Below are positions 41,501 to 46,052 of a stretch of 64,000 nt of DNA, one piece after another. This DNA is from Mactra quadrangularis (lineage: Eukaryota; Mollusca; Bivalvia; Venerida; Mactridae). Numbering within the stretch: position 1 is the first letter of the stretch; every line of letters begins with the position of its first letter. The translations under genes and the position numbers were made by a program. Below the pieces are notes generated by a model. That model did no database searches, was not told the origin of the DNA, and was given only the letters and a program-made list of their open reading frames with translations. The stretch lies in the NCBI GenBank assembly GCA_025267735.1, contig CM046303.1, forward strand, positions 31,906,380-31,970,379. The letters are read 5' to 3'.

Positions 41501-44500
41501 AGCATATTGAGGATATTGATACATCGAGAAATGAATATGGATGATACACCGATATATATCGATGCATTCACTGCGGTACTATACAGACCATTTATGTTGT
41601 CATAGACACATCTTTTGAGACACATATTGAGAGGTTACTGTTATTTAGAGGTAAGTTATGAAGAGTCGTTTTTTATTGAGAGCTGGCTGATATTTAGATG
41701 TTAGAGTTATGAAAGGTGGCTGTTATTGGGAGCCGGCTGTCATTAAGAAGTAACTTTTACTGAAAGATGACTGTTTTTGAGAGATTACTGTTATTGAGAG
41801 GTATATGATATTGAGAGATGGCAATTGAGGGAATCTGTAATGTAACTGACTACCAAGTAAGATAACCAATCAAACCATTCCTGGAAAGGCTTAATCTCTG
41901 GATTTAGCAGTTAACCTGATTAACTAGGCGCACAATTCTATCAGTAACTCAGATAACTGCCCAACAGGATTAAGAATCAGTGGTAAAGTGGTAGGAGGAA
42001 GAATGGCCTTAAAAATTTCTTCATGAACAACCTCCACGAAAGTATCCCCCATGACCGCTCTATCAGTAGATTTGTGTGCTACCAACTGAGCAAATCAGTA
42101 AATTTGAGCTAGCTGAGCGACTTAAATCCCTACAATAGTTTCAAAAATATATATTTGATGCACTTAAACCTTAAGTTATTGCAGTCATAAAACTTTTATG
42201 TTAATGTCCTCAACATAGAATGGCCTCACTTACCATAAAACTTAAAGTAAAAATAATTCAACCATATAATACAAACAGAAAAAAGCTTAAAATCATGAAG
42301 AACCTCATTTGTTATAAAATTAACGGTGCATTTACATCACAGTGTTAAGATTTTAAATAGGTTTTAGAAAAGACAGATTAATAATTACCATAAACTTTTA
42401 TTTACTACTAGTCATGCATGACTCTGACATACATTACATGATAACATGTACAAACTTATCACTTATCCATAACTATCATGTTTTATCTTACAAAATATGT
42501 TTTCAAGCTCAGGAGATTAAAAGAGTATACTTTACAATTTTACAAGAAGAGTGTATAATTACAGAATGCATTACAATTAACATGACATGTACTTTTCTAT
42601 AATGAATATGTTTTGCATATACTGACAGATCGTTTATAGTGAAGTCACTAGGTTTTTTTTAGGTAGCAGATATGTATTTACATATATAGGATTGTTTTTA
42701 TGTAACAGGCACAATTTTCAGGCATCTTTGCCTCATGAAATTTCTTTAAAATCATGCATTACTTAATTGTATGAGGTTTCTAATAAACACTCAAACCAAT
42801 CTGTTAACTTTACAACAACACTCATTCACAGAGCTATACACTATTGAATGCTGAAAATCTTGGAAAATATTGTATGTTCAAAGCATTGACAGCATTTGCA
42901 GAAATCACTTAGACTGCCACCACAATCATAATCTTAAGACTTTTTTGAAGTATTGAAGTATAGAAGAATGGTGGTGGGCCCTTTGAAGAATAGAAGAATG
43001 GTGGTGGGCTCTTTGAAGTATAGAGGAATGGCGGTGGGCCCTTTGAAGTATAGAAGAATGGTGGTGGGGCCCTTAGAAGTATAGAAGAATAGTGGTGGGC
43101 CCTTTGAAGTATAGAAGAATGGTGGTGGGCCCTTTGAAGTACAGAAGAATGGTGGTGGGCTCTTTGAAGTATAGAGGAATGGTGGTGGGCTCTTTGAAGT
43201 ATAGAGGAATGGTGGTGGGATCTTTGAAGTATAGAAGAATGGTGGTGGGCTCTTTGAAGTATAGAAGAATGGTGGTGGGATCTTAGAAGTATAGAAGAAT
43301 GGTGGTGGGCTCTTTGAAGTATAGAAGAATGGTGGTGGGCTCTTTGAAGTATAGAGGAATGGTGGTGGGATCTTTGAAGTATAGAAGAATGGTGGTGGGC
43401 TCTTTGAAGTATAGAGGAATGGTGGTGGGATCTTTGAAGTATAGAGAATAGTGGTGGGCCCTTTGAAGTATAGAGGAATGGTGGTGGGCTCTTTCAATAG
43501 AAGAAAATCGGGTAAATATGGTAATTTTTAGCATAAGACTATATCCGGAATTCAAATATTTGGGTTTTCCCCTCAGGTACAAACATTCTTTTACCGTTAC
43601 AATGAAAACACATGTACAAAGAACAATAGGATTTAATCCATAGTTTGTGCATTTTAGCAATAATGTGTAGAAAACTTCGTTTGGTCGGCAGTGCACAGAT
43701 GGAAAACCCATAAATTTGATTTTTGAATTAGTTCTATTGTATCTATAGGCATACAGCCATTTATTGTACATAAAAACACATCAGTGTTTTACATTTCTGT
43801 TACCATTCCTCGTTAAAGGCAATGACTATATGATTATAAATAAGCATACCACCTGTCACAAATCACAATCAGTTTTTATCTATAATGAATTTTATCATAC
43901 AAATATTATGTGTGTCTGGCATAGAATATAAAAATAAACAGACCTTTGCCATTATTGATTGAATAAAATTTTATGGACAGTAATTAATTTAAATTAACTT
44001 ATAAGCAGCAGAAACAGGGTGCTATCTTTTAAACCTGAAAAATGCAATATTTTTACTTAACTTACACTTAGATTGTATTTAAAAAAAAAATTTGGTCGTT
44101 TTACTCACGGGCTCTTGTGTTTTTATTCTTCATTATTAAGCTTCTATATGCAATAGAAAAATTAACCATTTCTTTGATAAATAAGACCAGGTTTTTGAAA
44201 ATCAACCCAGAAATAAAAACACACAAGCCCGTTGAATAAGAATCTTTTCTTGGTTTCTGAGGCGACGAGTTATATACCTTTACTATATATATGTGTGTGT
44301 GCATACAAGATATTAAAGGGGAACTATTTTATGCTGGCAGCCTGTGCCTGTGATAGAACCTCCATAAGATATACACATGCATCGTCGAGCTCGCTTAGAG
44401 GCTTTACTTTAGTCATACTATCTGTGGTGATTGTAGGTGACTATATAGTCACTTCCAACAGCCTTGATGTTGGGTAAACCCTTTAGCGACGCGGTTGAGT

Positions 44501-45113
44501 GTCTCGCCTACCACCCGGGAGAACCAGGTTTGATTCCCAGTCAGGGCGTATGGTTTTTATTCTCCCAATTTACTTTATATCTACTTGTTGATTCCCTAAC
44601 TTGCTCTCGGTTTATTTTTTATGTATTTTCACTAAATGACCAGCCATTTAACGAAGTCAACTTTTAATTGTAAAGGTATTATAAATGCTTCAATTAGTTA
44701 TTCTCTTAAACAAAGTTATTGTGACTCCAAAATTAACATGAAAATAGCAGCAAGCAGTGACAGGGTTACAGTTGCATACAGAGTGAGAGCACCTGTCAGA
44801 ATATTACAACTCAGTAACCCAATCAGTTGGAAAAATCAAAATAAGGACTAAGACAGTAACAGAATAATGCTAACACTGAGAAGTTAACTATTTCAATCAT
44901 AAGCAGGAAGTACTATAGTTTCCAAAGAAACTTGTAAAACATGCAGAGTCAAGACTCCAGGCAATATCAATGAAATGTCACCTGAAACTGTTGATCAGCT
45001 GATGCTTGACCTGTGCCTTTATAGGGAGGAGGAGCTTCGGTTTCCATCCCTGGCTTCACTGGTAAGTCCTCTCCGCTCATTTCTGTATCTGGTTCGGGTG
45101 CCTTTTCTGCCAT
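5534..45113 (-). CDS. PDXDC1: PDXDC1, pyridoxal-dependent decarboxylase domain-containing protein 1 (25 coding exons)
   Basis: The 25 exons listed separately join to 2748 nt, 915 codons plus TGA, with every intron GT-AG and every phase consistent. The protein follows vertebrate PDXDC1 (788 aa in human, from memory) from about residue 175 onward: [41 protein letters not shown] (368-374), [10 protein letters not shown] (403-412), [26 protein letters not shown] and KGRTFNL are near-identical blocks. The fold is that of PLP-dependent group II decarboxylases; PDXDC1 has no firmly established reaction. The N-terminal 170 residues are a charged, partly coiled-coil extension, and the tail (808-915) is Ser-rich and probably disordered. 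The ATG at 45113 sits in a good context (AAAATGG). An in-frame TTG further upstream was not used. Lys404 occupies the position of the Schiff-base lysine, which human PDXDC1 lacks. The gene is head to head with the MFSD6-like gene. Confidence 0.96.
5618..5681. repeat. 16-bp tandem repeat, four copies
   Basis: Unit ACCACTGCAGAGCAAC with one or a few changes per copy, in the last PDXDC1 intron 51 bp from the terminal exon. Confidence 0.85.
5950..6643 (-). mobile_element. Full-length SINE (family S) with 15-bp target duplication, split by a MITE
   Basis: TTATGGCAGCATTGT (5950-5964) and TTATGGCAGTATTGT (6629-6643) flank the element. On the minus strand it runs from a tRNA-like head (6545-6628) to an (AAAC)n tail (5964-5978). 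A 349-bp insert at 6205-6553 interrupts the head-body junction. Confidence 0.88.
6205..6553. mobile_element. Non-autonomous element nested in the SINE
   Basis: Ends CAATGTTTTTTT and, inverted, CAGTGTTTATTTTT; GTCCC repeats on both sides (6200-6204 and 6554-6558). The core repeats ATTGGGAAT-like words five times. Confidence 0.7.
6757..7048 (-). CDS. PDXDC1: PDXDC1 coding exon 24 (Ser-rich tail)
   Basis: Residues 808-904. It begins [18 protein letters not shown] (human SLESTEPIYVYKAQGAG) and then becomes a low-complexity Ser/Thr-rich, probably disordered tail. Acceptor GATAG, donor GTTAGT, phase 2 out. Confidence 0.92.
7543..7642 (-). CDS. PDXDC1: PDXDC1 coding exon 23
   Basis: Residues 775-807, [18 protein letters not shown] then KGRTFNLVN, near-identical to human GVLRQIPVVGSVLNWFSP and KGRTFNL. 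Acceptor TTACAG, donor GTAAGT, phase 1 out. Confidence 0.96.
8608..8700 (-). CDS. PDXDC1: PDXDC1 coding exon 22
   Basis: Residues 744-774, [20 protein letters not shown] and following, like human LENMTEVVRKGIQEAQVEL. Acceptor TTGTAG, donor GTATTA, phase 0. Confidence 0.9.
9082..10298. mobile_element. Fold-back DNA transposon with about 290-bp inverted repeats
   Basis: The left end CACAGGGAATTGTCAAGTTA is mirrored at 10279-10298. The arms stay about 85-90% alike by eye for roughly 290 bp. Flanks GAAATTAT and AAAATTAT fit an 8-bp hAT-type target duplication with one change. No transposase ORF in the 1217 bp. Confidence 0.8.
10760..10925. repeat. Palindromic MITE, family P
   Basis: Arms TTTTATTCAACTATCAG...AACCTGGCTGATTTAAAT and, inverted, ATAAATCAGCAGGGTTTATG. 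Other copies are at 52008, 57630, 59717, 60133 and 60605. Confidence 0.75.
11042..11265. mobile_element. MITE with about 50-bp inverted repeats
   Basis: TAGTTCTGTTATTTTAACCT at the left and its near-complement at 11217-11265, with TA on both sides. Confidence 0.75.
11514..11632 (-). CDS. PDXDC1: PDXDC1 coding exon 21
   Basis: Residues 704-743. [20 protein letters not shown] matches human SCLYVGMASDNVDAAELVE. Acceptor TTACAG, donor GTAAAG, phase 0. Confidence 0.93.
11693..11884 (+). repeat. SINE family S fragment
   Basis: Plus-strand copy: degraded tRNA-like head, then GGTCATGAAATTATTTTTAC and CATTCTCCCTCCTACCAC, matching the other copies. Confidence 0.7.
12114..12241 (-). CDS. PDXDC1: PDXDC1 coding exon 20
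   Basis: Residues 661-703, [20 protein letters not shown] onward, then a helix [20 protein letters not shown]. Acceptor TTACAG, donor GTAATA, phase 1 out. Confidence 0.9.
12600..12669. mobile_element. 54-bp hairpin MITE with 8-bp target duplication
   Basis: CACAGGCGATCTTCGTC (from 12608) is mirrored by GACGAAGATTGCCTGTG (to 12661). GATGCTGT repeats exactly on both sides (12600-12607, 12662-12669), a hAT-sized duplication. Confidence 0.8.
12979..13091 (-). CDS. PDXDC1: PDXDC1 coding exon 19
   Basis: Residues 624-660, with [12 protein letters not shown] as in human VDDPNWSGIGVV. Acceptor TTCCAG, donor GTAAGT, phase 2 out. Confidence 0.93.
13533..13612. repeat. Short palindromic repeat (TTTTGCGCTAAAC family)
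   Basis: Arms built on AGGTTAAACACAAAACGG and CTGTTTTGCGCTAAACCCAT. Sister copies are at 27402-27466 and 51928-51990. Confidence 0.65.
13749..13807 (-). CDS. PDXDC1: PDXDC1 coding exon 18
   Basis: Residues 604-623, [20 protein letters not shown], like human VLGTRGEDVDQLVACIESKL. Acceptor TTACAG, donor GTAAGT, phase 0 out. Confidence 0.92.
14340..14593 (+). repeat. Dispersed repeat ending in a C/G hairpin
   Basis: GGGCCATAACTCAGCAAAAA near the start and a terminal TATACCCCCC/GGGGGGGTATA hairpin. Same family as 62090-62310. Confidence 0.6.
14612..14717 (-). CDS. PDXDC1: PDXDC1 coding exon 17
   Basis: Residues 569-603, with [16 protein letters not shown] as in human LEAEGTCLRFSPLMTA. Acceptor TATAG, donor GTAAGT, phase 1 out. 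Confidence 0.93.
14780..15010 (-). repeat. tRNA-derived SINE, family T
   Basis: Carries the conserved core TTATTAATGGAGGAAAATCA and a degraded tRNA-like end. Copies at 18590, 20635, 24490 and 61755. Confidence 0.6.
15126..15199. repeat. 74-bp palindrome
   Basis: GAGGGTTGCCCGCAAGACTG and its near-perfect reverse complement CAGTCTTGCCGGCAACCCTC. Confidence 0.75.
15444..15553 (-). CDS. PDXDC1: PDXDC1 coding exon 16
   Basis: Residues 532-568, ending [10 protein letters not shown], like human HSCDALNRW. Acceptor TTTTAG, donor GTATGT, phase 0 out. Confidence 0.9.
15594..15784. repeat. 35-bp tandem repeat, block 1
   Basis: Imperfect units around GAACAAAGGGGAATAACTCC and ACTACTATAATA. Continues at 16077-16250 beyond an intervening repeat. 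Confidence 0.7.
15785..16076 (+). repeat. Dispersed repeat, family M
   Basis: Consensus words GTGAAAACCACATAAAAGCC, AGAGCTGCGGTTACTTGC and AGTTTCATAAAGATCTGACA. Other copies: 33235, 33918, 35195, 35620/37857. Confidence 0.75.
16077..16250. repeat. 35-bp tandem repeat, block 2
   Basis: Five units of AACTACTATAATAGAACAAA + GTGGAATCACTCCAA. Matches block 1. Confidence 0.75.
16358..16868. mobile_element. MITE-like element rich in TAGCGA
   Basis: Inverted ends GCGCTTTGCCTAACGATTTC and GCGTTGCCTAAGGAAATCGC. The inner part repeats TTCGCTA / TAGCGA many times. Confidence 0.65.
16997..17063 (-). CDS. PDXDC1: PDXDC1 coding exon 15
   Basis: Residues 510-531, [20 protein letters not shown] plus KQ, like human ILVEDELSSPVVVFRFFQE. 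Acceptor TTACAG, donor GTATGT, phase 1 out. Confidence 0.9.
17240..17415 (-). repeat. tRNA-derived SINE, third family
   Basis: Minus-strand head with AGTGGTCAAGTGGTAGGAC and B box GGTTTGAACCC. A related fragment lies at 25030-25130. Confidence 0.55.
17886..18026 (+). repeat. 5' LTR of the TRIM
   Basis: TG...CA ends; tRNA-like A box at 17941-17951 and B box at 17984-17993. Confidence 0.88.
18142..18282 (+). repeat. 3' LTR of the TRIM
   Basis: Same length as the 5' LTR; A box at 18197-18207, B box (one substitution) at 18240-18249. Confidence 0.88.
18327..18404 (-). CDS. PDXDC1: PDXDC1 coding exon 14
   Basis: Residues 484-509, [20 protein letters not shown] plus KAISSL. Not conserved with human and possibly lineage-specific, but frame and splice sites are clean (ATAG acceptor, GTAAGT donor, phase 0). 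A TRIM ends 44 bp beyond its donor. Confidence 0.82.
18590..18745 (-). repeat. SINE family T copy
   Basis: Core CTTCTTAATGGCGGTAAATT and tRNA-like GGATTCGAACTATTACTCCC. Confidence 0.5.
18858..18908 (-). CDS. PDXDC1: PDXDC1 coding exon 13
   Basis: Residues 467-483, [17 protein letters not shown], aligned with human SQRLQESLKKVNYIKIL. Acceptor TTTCAG, donor GTAAGT, phase 0. A 51-nt micro-exon. Confidence 0.88.
18939..19218 (-). repeat. Dispersed hairpin-ended repeat, family Z
   Basis: Starts GTGAGCTAATGCTCACTAGT and ends in a CGAAGCGGGGGTATA hairpin. Copies at 23777 and 53745. Contains a (GGAC)n/(GCAC)n microsatellite at 19130-19172. Confidence 0.75.
19338..19572 (-). repeat. SINE family S copy
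   Basis: Body AGTGGTAGGAGGGAGAATAG with a degraded tRNA-like head to the right. Confidence 0.7.
19573..19925. repeat. GC-richer element with inverted ends
   Basis: GGTCCCATAAAA on the left and TTTATGGGACTGT on the right. The interior is clearly richer in CG dinucleotides than its surroundings. No coding role seen. Confidence 0.45.
20010..20165 (-). CDS. PDXDC1: PDXDC1 coding exon 12
   Basis: Residues 415-466, [20 protein letters not shown] onward, then [19 protein letters not shown], matching human LPLWLSLQYLGLDGFVERI. Acceptor ACCAG, donor GTAAGT, phase 0. Confidence 0.95.
20943..21046. repeat. MITE family D, one end only
   Basis: TAGTGCGTACAAGTTGACCC and CTTTATGCAAGAATATTCAT, as in the complete copies at 32809, 50535 and 58929. 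Confidence 0.65.
21187..21307 (-). CDS. PDXDC1: PDXDC1 coding exon 11 (Schiff-base lysine region)
   Basis: Residues 374-414. [19 protein letters not shown] aligns with human DSMTMTPGPWLGLPAVPAV and with the DS....HKW motif of group II decarboxylases. Lys404 sits where human has Pro. The donor is TGT/GTATCC, chosen because it keeps frame and length with human. Confidence 0.92.
21351..23573. repeat. Long hairpin-ended repeat containing a decayed satellite with ATGGCTGCCAGTC motifs
   Basis: Opens CACCAGTGGCGAAAATACCC and closes with ACCCCCGAAAAC/GCGGGGGTATA. Between them, units of roughly 150 bp repeat AAAATGGCTGCCAGTCAGCC or close variants at about 22074, 22208, 22661, 22812, 22962 and 23120. 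Confidence 0.65.
23433..23522. repeat. (CCAA)n microsatellite
   Basis: About 22 tetranucleotide units, one interruption. Confidence 0.95.
23777..24000 (-). repeat. Repeat family Z copy
   Basis: GTGAGCTAATGCTCACTAGT at the left and GCGGGGGTATAATA at the right; close to the copy at 18939 minus the microsatellite. Confidence 0.75.
24304..24388 (-). CDS. PDXDC1: PDXDC1 coding exon 10 (PLP-site HVEG)
   Basis: Residues 346-373. It contains [12 protein letters not shown] and IWVHVE(G). His371-Val-Glu373 occupies the HVD position of PLP decarboxylases, with Glu replacing the Asp that normally contacts the pyridine nitrogen; human PDXDC1 also has Glu here. Donor GTAGGT, phase 2 out. Confidence 0.95.
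24490..24910 (-). repeat. SINE family T split by a MITE
   Basis: CCTAACCTAGCTTTCCTAGA to the left and TAACTGGAGAAAAATCAAC to the right of the inserted MITE match an uninterrupted copy at 61755. Confidence 0.6.
24536..24739. mobile_element. MITE family C nested in a SINE
   Basis: ATAGACTATATCCGGAATTC and the inverse GAATTCCGGATTAGGTCTAT. Copies at 43535 and 52615, partial at 27822. Confidence 0.75.
25663..26058. mobile_element. hAT-type MITE with 8-bp target duplication
   Basis: TAGGGCTGCCAC and CGTGCCAGCCCTA ends. GCAGTCAA is exact on both sides (25655-25662, 26059-26066). Ends 26 bp from PDXDC1 exon 9. Confidence 0.9.
26085..26163 (-). CDS. PDXDC1: PDXDC1 coding exon 9
   Basis: Residues 320-345, ending [11 protein letters not shown] as in human RLPLLLVANAG. 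Acceptor CACAG, donor GTAAGA, phase 1 out. A hAT-like MITE ends only 26 bp past the donor side. Confidence 0.94.
26265..26675. mobile_element. Second hAT-type MITE
   Basis: TAGGGGTGTAACAATACGG and ACCGTTACACCCCTA ends. Flanks TCAAGTTC / TCAATTTC. Inner text is dominated by ATATTGCAAT. Confidence 0.88.
27402..27466. repeat. Short palindromic repeat (TTTTGCGCTAAAC family)
   Basis: AGTGCAAAACAGGAGTAACT and CGACTGTTTTGCGCTAAACC. Confidence 0.6.
28435..28708. mobile_element. hAT-type MITE with G- and C-homopolymer tracts
   Basis: CATGGGCGGATCCAG and CTGGATCCGCCCCTG ends. Inner G11 and C13-14 runs lie near each end. No clean target duplication. Confidence 0.75.
29219..29940. mobile_element. MITE (GGGTGTGGAATT family) interrupted by a second MITE
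   Basis: CAGGGGTGTGGAATT and AATTCCACACCCCTG ends. Without the insert it matches 49785-50096 in reverse orientation. Confidence 0.85.
29418..29797. mobile_element. Nested TA-flanked MITE rich in TCGAGTGAACG
   Basis: CAGTCCATTTGCGTTCGCTC and, inverted, CAGTCCATTCGCGATCACTC. TA at 29416-29417 and 29798-29799. The host MITE continues on both sides. Confidence 0.88.
29964..30700. mobile_element. Non-autonomous DNA transposon, about 735 bp
   Basis: TAGGTCGTTTGCGTTAAAGC and the inverse GCATTAACGCAAACGACCTA at the right; TA-rich flanks. No transposase ORF. Confidence 0.8.
30945..31320. repeat. Palindromic repeat followed by three CRE-like sites
   Basis: ATTCGTCAACTTTGGTGTAA and its inverse near 31080-31100 form long arms. 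Downstream lie TGACGTCAT, TGACATCAT and TGACGTCAT within about 50 bp (31157-31210). Confidence 0.65.
32809..33121. mobile_element. MITE family D, complete
   Basis: TGTGCGTAAAGTTTGACCCC and its inverse near 33103-33119. Confidence 0.8.
33157..33225 (-). CDS. PDXDC1: PDXDC1 coding exon 8
   Basis: Residues 297-319, [20 protein letters not shown] plus TKM, near-identical in spacing to human LGLPFPCLCRVPCNTVFGS. Acceptor TTTCAG, donor GTAAGT, phase 0. Confidence 0.95.
33235..33500 (+). repeat. Repeat family M copy
   Basis: GTGGAAACCACATTAAAGAC and GAAGTTTAATAAAGATCTGA. Confidence 0.75.
33918..34165 (+). repeat. Repeat family M copy
   Basis: GAAACCACATTAAAGCCGGA and AGAGTTGCGGTTACTTTCTA, next to exon 7. 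Confidence 0.75.
34191..34380 (-). CDS. PDXDC1: PDXDC1 coding exon 7
   Basis: Residues 233-296 with [18 protein letters not shown] and [19 protein letters not shown], matching human AYFHEEEREGLAKICRLAI and PVIYLSAAARPGLGQYLC. Acceptor TTCCAG, donor GTAAGA, phase 0 out. Confidence 0.96.
35004..35162 (-). CDS. PDXDC1: PDXDC1 coding exon 6
   Basis: Residues 180-232. From [20 protein letters not shown] onward it aligns with human GHSLGAYISTLDKEKLRKLT, the start of the conserved region. Acceptor TTTCAG, donor GTGATT, phase 2 out. Confidence 0.94.
35195..35599 (+). repeat. Repeat family M copy, including the first arm of a 247-bp exact duplication
   Basis: Positions 35353-35599 recur without change at 37864-38110. 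Confidence 0.85.
35701..37854. mobile_element. 2154-bp TA-flanked element with strand-biased ATCGTGT array
   Basis: Ends CAGATCTCGGATCGTGCAAG and, inverted, CAGATATCGGAACGTGCAAG; TA at 35699-35700 and 37855-37856. It interrupts a family M repeat. Inside are about 18 copies of ATCGTGT on the plus strand, none seen on the minus strand, and a unit of about 400 bp repeated 2.5 times (from 36563, 36962 and about 37362). No ORF is convincing. Superfamily unknown; the TA sites suggest Tc1/mariner-like mobilisation. Confidence 0.8.
37864..38110 (+). repeat. Second arm of the 247-bp exact direct duplication
   Basis: Identical by eye to 35353-35599. Confidence 0.9.
38119..38262. mobile_element. Palindromic MITE (GTTGCCTAAG ends)
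   Basis: AGTTGCCTAAGCATATTGCT and the inverse AGCGATATGCTTAGGCAACT. Ends resemble the element at 16358. Confidence 0.8.
38547..38713 (-). CDS. PDXDC1: PDXDC1 coding exon 5 (acidic/Arg-rich insertion)
   Basis: Residues 125-179, containing [20 protein letters not shown] followed by a Glu-rich stretch. This block has no counterpart in the human protein as I remember it. Acceptor ATCAG, donor GTAAGT, phase 2 out. Confidence 0.88.
39131..39218 (-). CDS. PDXDC1: PDXDC1 coding exon 4
   Basis: Residues 95-124 ([20 protein letters not shown]...). This resembles the VQNLMHGDEDE part of vertebrate PDXDC1. Acceptor TTTTAG, donor GTTAGT, phase 0 out. Confidence 0.87.
39307..39630. mobile_element. hAT-like MITE
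   Basis: CAGGGCCAAAACAC and GTGTTTTGGCCCTG ends; many GGGGA/GGGGGA tracts inside. No clean target duplication. Confidence 0.7.
40197..40271 (-). CDS. PDXDC1: PDXDC1 coding exon 3
   Basis: Residues 70-94 ([20 protein letters not shown]...), continuing the charged helix. Acceptor TCAAG, donor GTAAGT, phase 2 out. Confidence 0.87.
40822..40898 (-). CDS. PDXDC1: PDXDC1 coding exon 2
   Basis: Residues 45-69 ([20 protein letters not shown]...), a charged, probably helical segment. Acceptor TTTCAG, donor GTAAGT, phase 2 out. Confidence 0.88.
40926..41830. repeat. Repeat with degenerate 17-21-bp minisatellite
   Basis: Starts at a TACAGTCCAACCC terminus; from 41230 it repeats GTGGCTGTTATTGAGAG-like units. 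Confidence 0.6.
41855..42120 (-). repeat. SINE family S copy
   Basis: AGTGGTAGGAGGAAGAATGG body and tRNA-like head CAGTTGGTAGCACACAAATC on minus. Confidence 0.75.
42946..43497. repeat. 30-bp minisatellite, about 18 copies
   Basis: Unit GAAGTATAGAAGAATGGTGG + TGGGCTCTTT with few changes. The multiple-of-three unit keeps long frames open on both strands, encoding a 10-residue repeat on the minus strand; not taken as a gene. Confidence 0.95.
43535..43739. mobile_element. MITE family C copy
   Basis: AGACTATATCCGGAATTCAA at the left; degraded inverse at the right. Confidence 0.75.
44106..44240. repeat. Palindromic repeat
   Basis: TCACGGGCTCTTGTGTTTTT and the inverse AAAAACACACAAGCCCGTTG. Confidence 0.7.
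44464..44560 (+). repeat. tRNA-like sequence, possibly a solo LTR related to the TRIM at 17886
   Basis: TAGCGACGCGGTTGAGTGTC with B box GGTTTGATTCCC. The A-box side resembles the TRIM LTR (GCGACGTGGTAGAGTGTC). No acceptor-stem pairing, so not a tRNA gene. Confidence 0.45.
44982..45113 (-). CDS. PDXDC1: PDXDC1 coding exon 1 (start codon)
   Basis: Residues 1-44, starting [20 protein letters not shown]. Acidic and proline-rich with no signal peptide. The donor is CAG/GTGACA, phase 0. The following intron of about 4.1 kb is the third longest of the gene and holds minisatellites. Confidence 0.9.
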
Positions 45114-45420
45114 TTTATGTCTAAATTTAGAATTGTGTAGTTGTCTGCTGATCCACGCTGGCAATCCCCGGAAAAGGTTTGTTTGTCGTAAAAGAAATGT
45201 CAACGAATCGTATCTTCTAGAAATTATAATATTGAGTTGATAATCGTAAATTCTTTATAACAACCGACATTTATAGAAAACATGTCTTTAATATAGCGTT
45301 TCGTGGATAGATGATAACACAATTTTGGTGCAAAAATTTTACGACATCGGCAGTCTGGTTTGCCGAAACGTGGCAGAGAAGTTTGGAAACGTAGATGATC
45401 TGTAACAGGTTAGGTCTTGA
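45114..45420. promoter_or_regulatory. Probable bidirectional promoter / 5' UTR region of PDXDC1 and the MFSD6-like gene
   Basis: The two genes diverge from here; their start codons are about 940 bp apart. The interval has more CG dinucleotides than its surroundings and no clear TATA box. A CAG/GTTAGG donor near 45408 on the plus strand could close a 5' UTR exon of the MFSD6-like gene. Shared promoter use is inferred from position only. Confidence 0.5.
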
Positions 45421-45947
45421 TTTTTGTCTTCACGTTTCGTAGTGTTGAATTTTTAATTGCGATTCCAAGTTTTAGTGTGCTTTGTTGTGTTGCATTAATT
45501 TAAGATGATATTTTTAAAGAAAACCACGAATAACGGAGATTTATTTAAGACGGTGTTGATGTAAATCTCTCCTCGTTCATTTAGTCTATGCAAACAATCA
45601 GATATGGGTACATGAATGTCATAAGTTCACTATTCATTTGTAGTGTCAGGGGCTTAGAATATTAAATAGAAGTTGCACATAGCTAATATATTTACTTAAG
45701 ACCAGGTGGAGTCATAGATGTTGGTTAAAATAGCTTAGCTATTCATAGGCTAGCTAACGTTGAACTTGAATAATAGTAATTATTACAATTATTCAATATA
45801 ATACTAATAGGTAAAGTTTGTATTGAATTTTATTGATAGTCGAAAAACTTAAAATTGCATTATAATTTTTATTGACTTGGTCATTATGTCGTTGTCAATG
45901 ATTACTGCGGATGTTATAACATTCATTTGGTTTTTTTTATATTTTAG
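45408..45947 (+). other. Possible 5' UTR intron of the MFSD6-like gene
   Basis: A CAG/GTTAGG donor and a T-rich tract ending ATTTTAG at 45947 bound the interval. The MFSD6-like coding region itself has no intron, so a 5' UTR intron would be the only splice. Seen as splice-site consensus only. Confidence 0.4.
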
Positions 45948-45949
45948 AA

Positions 45950-46018
45950 ATGGTTAAATGTGCCGGTGACAACAGAGTATTTGGAAGTGGGAAAATATTT
46001 TTACTAACTGTAATTTGA
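45950..46018 (+). other. Upstream ORF before the MFSD6-like start
   Basis: A 22-codon ORF (MVKCAGDNRVFGSGKIFLLT plus VI) ends 34 nt before the main ATG and begins just after the inferred UTR acceptor. It could lower translation if the transcript includes it. Confidence 0.35.
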
Positions 46019-46052
46019 TTAAAATACTACACATAGTTCATCAAATATAACC

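Noticed and set aside
42934..43771. Long ORFs of 162-187 codons on the minus strand with 10-residue repeats
   Set aside because: They are the 30-bp minisatellite read through; the unit is a multiple of three, so frames stay open on both strands.
45114..45203. N-terminal extension of PDXDC1 beginning MTFLLRQ
   Set aside because: The first codon is TTG, not ATG; the ATG at 45113 has a good context.
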